From Acidobacteriota bacterium (lineage in GTDB: Bacteria; Acidobacteriota; Thermoanaerobaculia; Gp7-AA8), in assembly GCA_021781455.1 (NCBI GenBank), contig JAJXWV010000037.1:1-64000 (forward strand): a stretch of 64,000 bases of DNA. The letters are read 5' to 3'. The notes below the pieces were generated by a model. It was not told where the DNA came from. It searched no databases and was given only the letters and a program-made list of their open reading frames with translations. The stretch's first letter is position 1. Each line of letters opens with the position of its first letter. Shown here piece after piece: positions 8,792-16,866 of the stretch. The translations under genes were made by a program, and so were the position numbers.

Positions 8792-9829
8792 GTGAAATCC
8801 TCCGTGGTGCTCCTCCTTGCGTTGCTTGCGGCCAGTGCGGTTGCCCAACAGCCTGCAAAGAACGACGACACGCCCTCGATCAAGGTCGGAGCGCAGATCT
8901 TCGCCGACTACACGTACGGGCAGGAGCCGCTGCTGCTCGACGCGGATGGAAACCGCGTCCATCCGAGCGCGTTCAACGTCACGCGCGCCTACATCAATGT
9001 CACCGGAAACCTGACCCGCTCGATCGCCTACCGCGTCACGCCCGACATCTCGCGTGAGAGCGGTGCAGGGACGTCGCTCGCGGGCAGTCAGCTCTTCCGC
9101 CTCAAGTACGCCTACGCCCAGTTCAATCCCGCTGAATGGGCGCCGAAGGGAACGTGGCTGCGGTTCGGCATGCAGCCCACCCCGTTCATGGAGTACGCCG
9201 AGCCGATCTACCGCTATCGTTTTCAGGGGCAGCTGTTCGAGGACCGCGAAGGCTTCGAGTCGACCGCCGACACCGGCATCGCCGCCCGCACGACGCTGCC
9301 CGGGGGTGTCGACCTGCAAGGCGGCATCTTCAACGGCGAAGGTTTTTCGCGAGCGGAGACCAACAATGAGAAGTCCGCGCAGCTGCGCGCGACGTGGACG
9401 CCGTTCCGCACCGGCATCGCCAGCGGGTTGCACCTGACCGGCTACGTGCACGACGACCACTACTTCGAGCGCGCTCCGCGCCGGCGCCTGATCGGCCAGG
9501 TGGCGTTCACCCACCCGCGCTTCACCGCCGGCTTCGACTACCTCGCCACCAGGGATCAGAAGAGCACGTCATTGCCGGAAATCGAAGGGCGCGGCTTCAC
9601 GGCCTGGGTGGTGCCGAAGTTAGGCGGCGGATGGGAAGTGCTGCTGCGCCACGACCAGTTCCGGCCCGATTCGCGCTCCAGCATCGTCCGCAGGCGCGAC
9701 ATCGAAGGCCTCGCTTACTGGTTTCCCCTTCCCAAAGGCCTCTCCACCGCGCTGATGCTCGACCGCGACTCCACACGCGACACCGCGCGAACGACAAACT
9801 GGGGCGTGAAGATGATGGTGGCCTTCTGA
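8792..9829 (+). CDS. Outer-membrane porin, phosphate-selective O/P-like
   Basis: 345 residues with a GTG start (MKSSVVLLLALLAASAVAQ) and a clean signal peptide cleaved near residue 19. The rest alternates polar and hydrophobic residues as in a beta-barrel and ends in a hydrophobic strand (GVKMMVAF), as outer-membrane barrels do. Blocks RAYINVTGNLT, YRVTPDIS and LRFGMQPTPFMEYAE resemble the Porin_O_P family. The substrate cannot be read from sequence; the phosphate genes 11 kb away are only suggestive. It converges on the electron-transfer operon, separated by a repeat hairpin, and need not belong to it. Confidence 0.7.
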   Translation: MKSSVVLLLALLAASAVAQQPAKNDDTPSIKVGAQIFADYTYGQEPLLLDADGNRVHPSAFNVTRAYINVTGNLTRSIAYRVTPDISRESGAGTSLAGSQLFRLKYAYAQFNPAEWAPKGTWLRFGMQPTPFMEYAEPIYRYRFQGQLFEDREGFESTADTGIAARTTLPGGVDLQGGIFNGEGFSRAETNNEKSAQLRATWTPFRTGIASGLHLTGYVHDDHYFERAPRRRLIGQVAFTHPRFTAGFDYLATRDQKSTSLPEIEGRGFTAWVVPKLGGGWEVLLRHDQFRPDSRSSIVRRRDIEGLAYWFPLPKGLSTALMLDRDSTRDTARTTNWGVKMMVAF

Positions 9830-9830
9830 C

Positions 9831-9983
9831 GAGTGCTGAGTACTGAGTGCTGAGTACTGAGTAAAGGCAGTCTTCCAGCGTTGGGCGCTCAGCTGCTGGC
9901 TCCTGGCGGGCCATGAAGTGCTGAGTGCTGAGTCCCATGAGCCAGGTTCTTACTCAGTACTCAGCACTCAGTACTCAGCACTC
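9831..9983. repeat. Multi-armed heptamer hairpin (AGTGCTG/AGTACTG type)
   Basis: Left arm 9831-9862 and an extra block 9917-9933 contain AGTGCTG/AGTACTG units; the right arm 9951-9983 carries the complement (CAGTACT, CAGCACT). It fills the gap between two convergent genes (porin stop 9829, cytochrome stop 9989). The same unit type recurs at 24262-24339. Confidence 0.9.
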
Positions 9984-9988
9984 CATCG

Positions 9989-10396
9989 CTACCGCTTCAA
10001 CGACCTGACGTAAACGACCACGGCATCGATCTGGCGGTCGTTCAGGGTATGGCCCCAGGGCGGCATCAGGGCGGAGAGGCCGACGCCGGAGCCGCCGCGG
10101 CGGATGGCGTCGGCGAGATCGGCGTCGCTCTTTTTCTTCTGGAAGGCGGGATCGCCGAGGTCCCGGGGATGCGGATCGAGGTTGAAGGAATTCGATCCGT
10201 CCCCCGCGCCGGTGTCGCCATGACAGGCTTGGCAGTCGTGCTTGTAGATCGTCCTGCCGATCTCCACCTGATATTGCGTAGGCCTGGGTGGTGCCGCGGC
10301 GACCGTGTGCGCGGCCCGGTGACATCCCGGGACGATCAGCACGACGAGCAGCGCGGCGAGCAACAGGAATCGACGGGCGTGCGCTGACGCGTTCAT
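9989..10396 (-). CDS. Monohaem lipoprotein cytochrome c
   Basis: 135 residues from the ATG at 10396 (MNASAHARRF); longer in-frame starts would overlap the upstream cytochrome gene. A lipoprotein signal ends in the lipobox VPGC near residue 25, so the mature protein should be lipid-anchored in the periplasm. One haem c site, CQACH, in the pattern of small class I cytochromes with a C-terminal Met ligand (LMPPWGH). It is the last gene of the electron-transfer operon, 23 bp after the octahaem cytochrome. It probably passes electrons between the Rieske/b complex and a terminal acceptor or donor; direction is not shown by sequence. Confidence 0.9.
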   Translation of the reverse strand: MNASAHARRFLLLAALLVVLIVPGCHRAAHTVAAAPPRPTQYQVEIGRTIYKHDCQACHGDTGAGDGSNSFNLDPHPRDLGDPAFQKKKSDADLADAIRRGGSGVGLSALMPPWGHTLNDRQIDAVVVYVRSLKR

Positions 10397-10419
10397 GTCC
10401 CGATCTCTTTCTGGTCGTC

Positions 10420-12441
10420 TCATCGTGCGCTCCGTTGTTCGGCCGTGGCAGTGGGCGCAGCGGGCGCGGCGACAAGGGTCTCGAGGTACGCGGTCAGCCG
10501 CAGCGCATCGGTGTCGGTCAGCCCGTAATTCGGGCAGCGGATGTCGGCGCGCCACTTCTGCGGGTTCATCAGGTACGAATAGACCCAACCCGGTTTGAGC
10601 CGGGTGTGCGTGTCCGTCAGCGGTGGTCCGTAGTAGCCGCCGCTCGATCCGATGATGTGGCACGAGCGGCAGCCGAGGGTCGTGTAGAGCCGCTCTCCTT
10701 CCTTCGGATCGGCATCGGCGGCGGGTCGCCCGGCGAAGGGATTCTCCGGAATCGAAGGATCGACGTAGAAAGTCTCGATCGCGTCGGCGAGCTTCTCGGC
10801 CTCCGGCTTCGAGATCTTCATGATTGGCATGCGCTCGGGCAGGAGCGGCCGGATCGACGTCGGCAGCATGAGGTAGCTCACGAGCCAGTCGCGATTGACC
10901 TTGCTTCCTTCGAAGGTCAGCGGCGCGGTGGAAATGTCTCCGCCGCGGCTCCCGAACTGGTGGCAGCTGAGACAGCGGTAGCGGTCGACGATCTCCCCGA
11001 CCTGTCCGGCGGGAACGACGCTCGCCTGTTGGGGCGGGATATAGCGATAGGGCTCGGGAACCGGCGCAGATGACATCGAGAGCAGCGCGGTCACGATGGC
11101 CCGCCGCTGCTCGGGATCGAAGCTGAACTTCGGCATCTTCAAGCCGTCCGCGAACGAGCGGGGCGCGCTGATCTTGGCGGCCAGCCAGGCGTCGAGCGTG
11201 TGCGGCAGGTCCGTCCGTTTTCCGAAGTCGAGCGAGGAGGCACGGCGATCGCCGATGCCGTCGAGGTCCGGCCCGAACCGCTCGCCGCCCCTCTCCGTGC
11301 CGACGTGGCAGGAGAAGCAGCCGTAATTCTTGAAGAGCTCGTGGCCCTTGTCCGCGAGGGTCTGGTTGACGCGGAGCGGGTCGAGAATTTCCTTCGGCGC
11401 GTCGAAGTCACGCAGCTCGTCCTCGAAATAGGCGACCAGGTCACGCACATCCTGATCCGAGAAGGAGTACTGCGGCATCTTCGTCTTCGGATTGAAGGCG
11501 TGGGGATTGCGGATGAAGGCGATGAGCCAGCCTCGCGTTGCTCGCGTGGCAATGTGGTTCAACTCCGGCGCCGAGCCGTTACCCTTCCCGTCGACGGTGT
11601 GGCAGGTGATGCACATCGACTCCCGGAACAGGACCTTCCCATTGGCAGAGTTGCCCGCCGGCTCCGCCGAAGCCTGCTCCACGGCCTGTTCGAGCTGCGG
11701 AGGCACCGGCAGCGAGAAGAGGTAATTCGCGAGCTCGGTGATGTCGTCCTTGCTCAACTGGAAGTTGGGCATGGTGGCGTTCGGATCGACCTTCTTCGGA
11801 TCCGCGAGCCACTGCTCCACCCATGCGCCGCCGGTCTTTGAGGCAATCGACACGAAGGGAGGCGCGTCCGAGCGGAAGTCCTCGTGCCCGCGCACGGCGT
11901 GACAGGCATAGCAGCCCGCCTTGGCCATCGTGGCGCGGCCGTACGAAAGCGTAGGCGCCTCGTCCACCGTTTCCGACTGATGGCAGCGGCCGCAGCCTGA
12001 CTCCATGTAGGCGGCCGGCCGCATCGGCGCGGACGAATCCGGCGAGGTGCCGTGAGCGTCGTCTTTCGATGTGGCGAGCCCTTCGCCGGCATGGCACGCC
12101 GTACATCCAAAGCGCGGGAAGTCGCCCGGCGTGTGGTACGTGGCGACGTGCATCCGGAACGGTTCGGGCGCCCCGGCCATGACCGTGTCGGAAACGCCGA
12201 GGTGGCAGGTCGTACAGCGATCGACACGGTTGTCGAACTTCGGAATCCAGATCTGCTGGATCGCGATCTGCCGATCGGCATACACGCTGGCGGCCTTCAT
12301 GCTCGTGGCGCGCGCCAGGCCGAGGGCCTTGTACTGCGCCTGAATCGAGCGGTAGGGACGCAGCGCGTTCTTCACCGGCGAGACGGCCAGCACGGCGAGA
12401 AAGGCGAGGCTGGAGAGGGCGAAGAGTCGTCGAAGTGGCAT
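10420..12441 (-). CDS. Membrane-anchored octahaem cytochrome c
   Basis: 673 residues with an N-terminal hydrophobic helix (residues 5-22) that exports and probably anchors it. Eight CXXCH haem sites are visible in order: CTTCH, CTACH, CGRCH, CYACH, CITCH, CFSCH, CLSCH and CRSCH. The first four are close together; the last four each sit in a separate cytochrome-c-like domain with a downstream MP-containing loop (MPNF, MPQY, MPKF, MPIM) that could supply distal Met ligands. Its gene follows the subunit-IV-like gene by 10 bp, so it is likely a c-type subunit replacing cytochrome c1 or f in this Rieske/b complex. Not a known OmcS, Hao or nitrite reductase arrangement. Confidence 0.9.
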   Translation of the reverse strand: MPLRRLFALSSLAFLAVLAVSPVKNALRPYRSIQAQYKALGLARATSMKAASVYADRQIAIQQIWIPKFDNRVDRCTTCHLGVSDTVMAGAPEPFRMHVATYHTPGDFPRFGCTACHAGEGLATSKDDAHGTSPDSSAPMRPAAYMESGCGRCHQSETVDEAPTLSYGRATMAKAGCYACHAVRGHEDFRSDAPPFVSIASKTGGAWVEQWLADPKKVDPNATMPNFQLSKDDITELANYLFSLPVPPQLEQAVEQASAEPAGNSANGKVLFRESMCITCHTVDGKGNGSAPELNHIATRATRGWLIAFIRNPHAFNPKTKMPQYSFSDQDVRDLVAYFEDELRDFDAPKEILDPLRVNQTLADKGHELFKNYGCFSCHVGTERGGERFGPDLDGIGDRRASSLDFGKRTDLPHTLDAWLAAKISAPRSFADGLKMPKFSFDPEQRRAIVTALLSMSSAPVPEPYRYIPPQQASVVPAGQVGEIVDRYRCLSCHQFGSRGGDISTAPLTFEGSKVNRDWLVSYLMLPTSIRPLLPERMPIMKISKPEAEKLADAIETFYVDPSIPENPFAGRPAADADPKEGERLYTTLGCRSCHIIGSSGGYYGPPLTDTHTRLKPGWVYSYLMNPQKWRADIRCPNYGLTDTDALRLTAYLETLVAAPAAPTATAEQRSAR

Positions 12442-12451
12442 CGTCGGCTCC

Positions 12452-13153
12452 TCAGGCTCGGAACTGTTCCCACGGCCAGACCCACGACCAGCCCGGCCCG
12501 CGGAAGAACACGCCGATGATCGTGAGCAGGGCGGCGATCACGACGAACCACGTCATGATCCACTCCGGAAGGGTGACGCGCCACAGCGCCCGCCGCCAGG
12601 GGCTGGCCTGTTCGCCGTTCCTCGCTGCCAGCATCGCCGCGCCGATGATCAGCGTCGGAATGACGATCGGCCAGCAGCTGAACGCGCCGAACAGAAGCGA
12701 GAGCGCCAGGACCACCAGCGTGAGCGACGCCAGTTTGCCGCGGGAGTGCGTGGCCCACAGAGGTCCCGCTTCGAGATTGACCCTGGCGTAGGGAATCACC
12801 ACCAGGCCGATGACGACCAGCGCCGGCATGAGCACCCCCGCCACGACCGGCGGGAAGTAGTGGAGAAGCTCCTGAAGGCCGAGGAAGTACCACGGTGCCT
12901 TGGCCGGATTCGGCGTCTCGACGGGGTTGGCGATGCTCTCCAGTGGGGCGTCGAAGAAGATCGCCGCCAGCGAGAGGCCGATGACGACGAGCTGGAACAT
13001 GATGATCTCGCGCACGATCAGGTGCGGAAACGTCATCACGTATTTTTCGTCGCTCTCGCGGACAGCGGGCCGGCTGTCGCGGCGCATCAGCGCCACACGC
13101 CACGGCACGGCCACCGGATCGTTCGATTCGATGAGCTCGATCGGGGCACTCAT
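12452..13153 (-). CDS. Cytochrome b C-terminal half (subunit IV-like)
   Basis: 233 residues from the ATG at 13153, one base after the stop of the b6-like gene. It has several transmembrane helices, as expected for the C-terminal half of split cytochrome b. The quinol-oxidation (Qo) motif usually PEWY reads APWY in NPAKAPWYFLGLQELLHYFPP, so the glutamate position is proline. The N-terminal 50 residues are soluble and charged. It should form the Qo site together with the b6-like subunit and the Rieske protein. Such motif variants are known in low-potential (menaquinone) bc complexes. The split arrangement is b6f-like, not fused as in mitochondrial bc1. Confidence 0.92.
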   Translation of the reverse strand: MSAPIELIESNDPVAVPWRVALMRRDSRPAVRESDEKYVMTFPHLIVREIIMFQLVVIGLSLAAIFFDAPLESIANPVETPNPAKAPWYFLGLQELLHYFPPVVAGVLMPALVVIGLVVIPYARVNLEAGPLWATHSRGKLASLTLVVLALSLLFGAFSCWPIVIPTLIIGAAMLAARNGEQASPWRRALWRVTLPEWIMTWFVVIAALLTIIGVFFRGPGWSWVWPWEQFRA

Positions 13154-13154
13154 G

Positions 13155-13886
13155 TCATTGCCTCCCCTCTTCCGGCGGCCCCTGCACGCCGCCGTCTTTC
13201 CGCACGCGCCAGATGTGAATGGACACGAGCAGGAGCAGGGCGACGGGAAGGACGACACAGTGGAGGACGTAGAACCGCAGCAGGGCGTTCTCGGAGACGA
13301 TGTTGCCGCCGAGGAGGAAGAATCGGATTCGCTCGCCGATCAGCGGCGCCTGCTTGGCCATGTTCGTTCCCACCGACACGCCCCAGAAGGCCAGCTGGTC
13401 CCACGGCAGCAGGTAGCCGGTGTACGACAACAGCAGCGTGACCAGCAGCAGCACGACGCCGATCACCCAGTTGAACTGACGCGGCGGCCGGTAGGCGCGG
13501 TGGTAAAAGACGCGCAGCATGTGCAGGACGGCGGTGAACACCATCAGGTGTGCCGCCCAGCGGTGAAGGTTCCGGAGGAACACGCCGTCATCGACGACAT
13601 ACTGCAGTTCCTTCATGTCGCGATAAGCCTGCGGAACCGACGGGTGGTAATAGAACATCAGCAGGATCCCGGTGGCGATCAGCACGAGCATCGAGGCCAG
13701 CGTGATTCCGCCGAGCCAGAACGTGTGCGTGAAGCGGAGGCTGCGCTCGCGCACCTTGACCGGGTGCACGTGCAGAAAGAGATTCTCGAAGATGATCAGC
13801 GACCGGTTGCGGTTGGTGTCCTCCAGCCCGTGCCGGATGACCGATCGGTAGACGGACGTGCCGCGAATCCACTCTCCGGTGGTCAT
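13155..13886 (-). CDS. Cytochrome b N-terminal half (b6-like)
   Basis: 243 residues from the ATG at 13886, which overlaps the Rieske stop codon by four bases (ATGA). Both haem b ligand pairs are present with b6 spacing: H-X13-H in [16 protein letters not shown] and H-X14-H in the C-terminal helix beginning [10 protein letters not shown]. The conserved [12 protein letters not shown] block follows the first pair. Four membrane helices. It transfers electrons across the inner membrane between the Qo and Qi sites. Translational coupling to the Rieske gene shows they form one complex. Confidence 0.95.
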   Translation of the reverse strand: MTTGEWIRGTSVYRSVIRHGLEDTNRNRSLIIFENLFLHVHPVKVRERSLRFTHTFWLGGITLASMLVLIATGILLMFYYHPSVPQAYRDMKELQYVVDDGVFLRNLHRWAAHLMVFTAVLHMLRVFYHRAYRPPRQFNWVIGVVLLLVTLLLSYTGYLLPWDQLAFWGVSVGTNMAKQAPLIGERIRFFLLGGNIVSENALLRFYVLHCVVLPVALLLLVSIHIWRVRKDGGVQGPPEEGRQ

Positions 13887-14377
13887 GGCCTGAACACCTT
13901 TCCACGGGCGATGACGATCCCGGTGTCGACGACGAGATTGCCCGCTGCGTCTTCGGTGATGTCGAGCCAGGGGAGAGGGCGCGGCGCCGGTCCGTGGGTG
14001 ACGTTGCCCTCCAGGTCGTATCGGCTGCCGTGGCAGGGGCAGGCAATGGCCTTCTCGTCGGACTTGTATCGGGTGATGCAGCCGAGGTGCGTGCACACCG
14101 CGGAGAGCGCGTAAACGCCGGTGGGGCCGCCGATGACGAAAGCCTTGTTGTCCTTGTAAAAGCGGACGACGCCGTCGGAGTAGTCGAGAGGCGAACCGGC
14201 CACGAAGGTGGTGGGCGGCTCGAACAGGACCTTGGGCTTGAGGTAGTCGAGAGTGACGATTCCGGAGCCTGCGGCAGCGACCGCGCAGGCGGCCACGCCA
14301 GCCTGGACGAAGAAGTCGCGGCGCGTCGGCTTTCCCTCGTCATCCTCGATGTCGAGTGTGGTGTCGAGATCAGGCAA
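13883..14377 (-). CDS. Rieske [2Fe-2S] protein of cytochrome bc-type complex
   Basis: 164 residues. A twin-arginine-like signal ([17 protein letters not shown], residues 19-35) provides export and the membrane anchor. The cluster motifs are complete: CTHLGC and CPCHGS. It ends soon after the cluster domain. It overlaps the upstream oxidoreductase gene by eight bases and the downstream b6-like gene by four, so all three are translationally coupled. It takes the first electron of quinol oxidation (or delivers it when running in reverse) and passes it to the c-type subunit. Confidence 0.96.
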   Translation of the reverse strand: MPDLDTTLDIEDDEGKPTRRDFFVQAGVAACAVAAAGSGIVTLDYLKPKVLFEPPTTFVAGSPLDYSDGVVRFYKDNKAFVIGGPTGVYALSAVCTHLGCITRYKSDEKAIACPCHGSRYDLEGNVTHGPAPRPLPWLDITEDAAGNLVVDTGIVIARGKVFRP

Positions 14378-16199
14378 CGACGTTCTCCTTTCGATGGAAG
14401 CTGCGCATGGTGATGGTTCCGACCGGGCAGCGCGCGGCGCAGAGGCCGCAACGGATGCAGACTTCTTCGTTCTTGAGCATGACCGCGCCGACGCGGTGAT
14501 CCTCGATCAGCACCGGAGCGAGCTCGCGCGAGTTAGGCGGCAGCAGGGCGATCCGCGAGGCGGGGACGATCTCGATGCAGTTCTCCGGACAGATGTCCTG
14601 GCAACCGCCGCAGAGAATGCACTCGCTGCCGAGGGACGGTTGCTGGTCGAAGATCGTGTTGACCCAGCAGCGCAGGCAGCGGCTCCCCTCCTTGCGGGCC
14701 TGCTTCTCGCTGAAGCATTCCTCGACCTCGGCGATGCCGATGCGCCTCGCCAGCGGGCGTGCCGGCGGCTTCTGCCGGGGAATGGCTTCGAAATCGAGCT
14801 CGCGGTCCCAGCGCGGCTCGATGACCACTTCCACCTGCTCCCGCTCGGAGAGGCGGGGCTCGCCGCGCAGGAACTCGTCGATCGACTTCGCGGCGCGTTT
14901 TCCGTCGGCGACGGCGTTGATGGCGATGCGCGGCCCGAACGCCGCATCTCCGCCCGAGTAGATGCCGGGCGCCGTCGTGGCCAGCGTGTCGGGGTCGATG
15001 GTGATGCGGCCGCCGCGCGAGGCTACTCCATCTTCCGGCCGCAGGAACGACAGGTCGCCGGTCTGGCCGATGGCCATGATCACGCTGTCGGTGTCCACCA
15101 CGAACTCGGATCCCGCAACGAACTGAGGATCGAACCGCCCGTTCTCGTCGAAGACCCGTGCCACCCGCAGAAACTCGATGCCCGTGACCTTGCCGTCGCT
15201 GCCGACGATCCGCTTGGGACCGACGTGATACTGAAAGTGAATTCCTTCGATGGAAGCCTCGTCGACTTCGTCCTTCGCCGCCGGCATCTCGGCTTCCGAC
15301 TCGAGGCAGCAGACGGTCACGTCGCGCGCCCCGAAGCGAACGGCACTGCGGGCGACGTCCATGGCCTGGACGATCGAGAGATTGCGCTGCAGGTTCGTCT
15401 GCTCGCCGCCGCGGGCGGCCGTGCGCGCCACGTCCAGCGCTACGTTGCCGCCGCCGATGACCACCACGCGGCGGCCCATCTCCACCCGGTATCCGAGATT
15501 CACGTTGAGCAGGTAATCGATGCCGCGCAGAACGCCGTCGTACTCCACGCCCGGGATCGACAGGTCGCGGCTCTTCATCGAGCCGACGCCCAGAAAAATT
15601 GCGCCGTAGCCCTGAGCCTTCAGCTCCGAGAGCGTCACATCCTTGCCGATGCGCACTCCCGTCCGCAGCTCCACTCCCAGTGAGAGGATGGCGTTGATCT
15701 CCAGCTGAATCAGCGCTCGCGGCAGCCGGTACTCCGGGACCCCGAGCCGCAGCATCCCGCCGGCCACCGGGGCCGCCTCGAAGATCGTCACCCCGTAGCC
15801 GAGCAATGCCAGGTCGTGGGCACACGCGAGCCCGGCCGGGCCCGAGCCGATCACTGCGACCTTCTCGGGGTACCGGCCGGTGCGATCACCGTAGATCTCC
15901 GAAAGCACCGAGAAGTCGACCATGCTTTCCACGCCGAACCTCTCGGTGACGAAGCGCTTGAGCGCGCGAATCGACACCGGCGCGTCGAGCTCCCCGCGCC
16001 GGCACACCGCTTCACACGGAGCAGCGCAGATGCGCCCGCAGATCGACGCCAGCGGATTGGGCCGCCGCGCCACTGCGTAGGCCTCGCGGAACCGCCCCTC
16101 GGAAATGAGGGTCACGTACTTGCCGGCTTCCGTGTGAACAGGACAGGCCTGCTTGCACGGGAAGTTCCGCTCCAGCCATTCCTCGTTGAGCTCGGCCAT
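14370..16199 (-). CDS. GltD-type NAD(P)/FAD oxidoreductase with ferredoxin domains
   Basis: 609 residues from the ATG at 16199, four bases after the cupredoxin stop. N-terminal [4Fe-4S] region of the GltD/DPD type (FPCKQACPV, then CGRICAAPCEAVCRRG), an FAD-binding Rossmann fold (VAVIGSGPAGLACAHDLA, about residue 115), an NAD(P)-binding fold (VVVIGGGNVALDVAR), and a C-terminal pair of [4Fe-4S] ferredoxin motifs (CILCGGCQDICPENC and CIRCGLCAARCPVGT). There is no signal peptide, so it faces the cytosol. GltD relatives move electrons between NAD(P)H and Fe-S partners. No glutamate synthase large subunit is nearby, and overlap with the Rieske gene suggests it is the NAD(P) module of this respiratory complex; anammox Rieske/b complexes with an NAD(P) oxidoreductase subunit are a precedent. 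Confidence 0.9.
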   Translation of the reverse strand: MAELNEEWLERNFPCKQACPVHTEAGKYVTLISEGRFREAYAVARRPNPLASICGRICAAPCEAVCRRGELDAPVSIRALKRFVTERFGVESMVDFSVLSEIYGDRTGRYPEKVAVIGSGPAGLACAHDLALLGYGVTIFEAAPVAGGMLRLGVPEYRLPRALIQLEINAILSLGVELRTGVRIGKDVTLSELKAQGYGAIFLGVGSMKSRDLSIPGVEYDGVLRGIDYLLNVNLGYRVEMGRRVVVIGGGNVALDVARTAARGGEQTNLQRNLSIVQAMDVARSAVRFGARDVTVCCLESEAEMPAAKDEVDEASIEGIHFQYHVGPKRIVGSDGKVTGIEFLRVARVFDENGRFDPQFVAGSEFVVDTDSVIMAIGQTGDLSFLRPEDGVASRGGRITIDPDTLATTAPGIYSGGDAAFGPRIAINAVADGKRAAKSIDEFLRGEPRLSEREQVEVVIEPRWDRELDFEAIPRQKPPARPLARRIGIAEVEECFSEKQARKEGSRCLRCWVNTIFDQQPSLGSECILCGGCQDICPENCIEIVPASRIALLPPNSRELAPVLIEDHRVGAVMLKNEEVCIRCGLCAARCPVGTITMRSFHRKENVVA

Positions 16200-16203
16200 G
16201 GCC

Positions 16204-16779
16204 CTATTTCGAGATCGTGAAATCCGCTGCCGTAGCACCCTTGACGGTTACGCTCTTCTGCGCGCCCTTCAGCGTCGGATGCCACACCTTGACCGTGTAG
16301 CTGCCGTCAGGAACGTCCTTGATTTCGTACGAACCATCGGCGGACGTCACGGCGTGGTAGGGAGTTGGGATGACCGCGACGTATCCCTCCATTTCCGGAT
16401 GAACCTTGCACAGCAGAGCCGCAAAGCACTGCTTCTTGAAGGTGTAGCTCTTGGACTGACCCTGCGGCCAGGTGCCGAGGTTGAAGTGATCGGCGCAGGC
16501 ATCGGGAGAGAAGACGTTGTGAAGAAGGGCGTCGGAATTGAGAAAGTCGACGGTCGTCCCGGTCTGGACGGCCAGCACATGCGGGACGAACTCCATGTTC
16601 TTCTGGTTCATTTTGGCGTGCGCCGCGGGTGCCGCGAAGGTCTTCCCGGCGATGCTGTCGATGTAGACGACGGCATCGGCGGAGTTGCGCACACCGTGAG
16701 CGATCACTTTGCCGTGAATGTCGCCGGCGAAGATCGGTGCGGCGACGAGAAGAACGAACAGGGGAATCAGTCGTTTCAT
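16204..16779 (-). CDS. Periplasmic cupredoxin with carboxypeptidase-like regulatory tail
   Basis: 191 residues from the ATG at 16779, with a strong ribosome site (GAGGAGG) seven bases upstream. Signal peptide LIPLFVLLVAAPIFA. The first domain (about 20-125) has type I copper ligands: His in LLHNVFSP, then Cys, His and Met in CKVHPEMEGYV (C-X2-H-X2-M). The rest (about 130-191) is a carboxypeptidase-regulatory-like beta domain (ADGSYEIKDVPDGSYTVKVWHP). Often labelled plastocyanin-like or methylamine-utilisation-like. In this operon, between a porin-cytochrome and a cytochrome b complex, it is best read as a periplasmic electron shuttle, in the position rusticyanin takes in acidophilic iron oxidisers. 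Confidence 0.85.
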   Translation of the reverse strand: MKRLIPLFVLLVAAPIFAGDIHGKVIAHGVRNSADAVVYIDSIAGKTFAAPAAHAKMNQKNMEFVPHVLAVQTGTTVDFLNSDALLHNVFSPDACADHFNLGTWPQGQSKSYTFKKQCFAALLCKVHPEMEGYVAVIPTPYHAVTSADGSYEIKDVPDGSYTVKVWHPTLKGAQKSVTVKGATAADFTISK

Positions 16780-16866
16780 TGAATGCCTCCTCAGGATGCG
16801 AATGGCAGAGTCATTGAGAGGGCGTAACCAACGTCGTTGCGCCATGCGATGAAGAACGAAAATCGA

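Noticed and set aside
9989-16199. Alternative complex III
   Set aside because: No ActB molybdopterin/Fe-S subunit or ActC/ActF quinone subunits; instead Rieske and b6-type cytochrome b are present.
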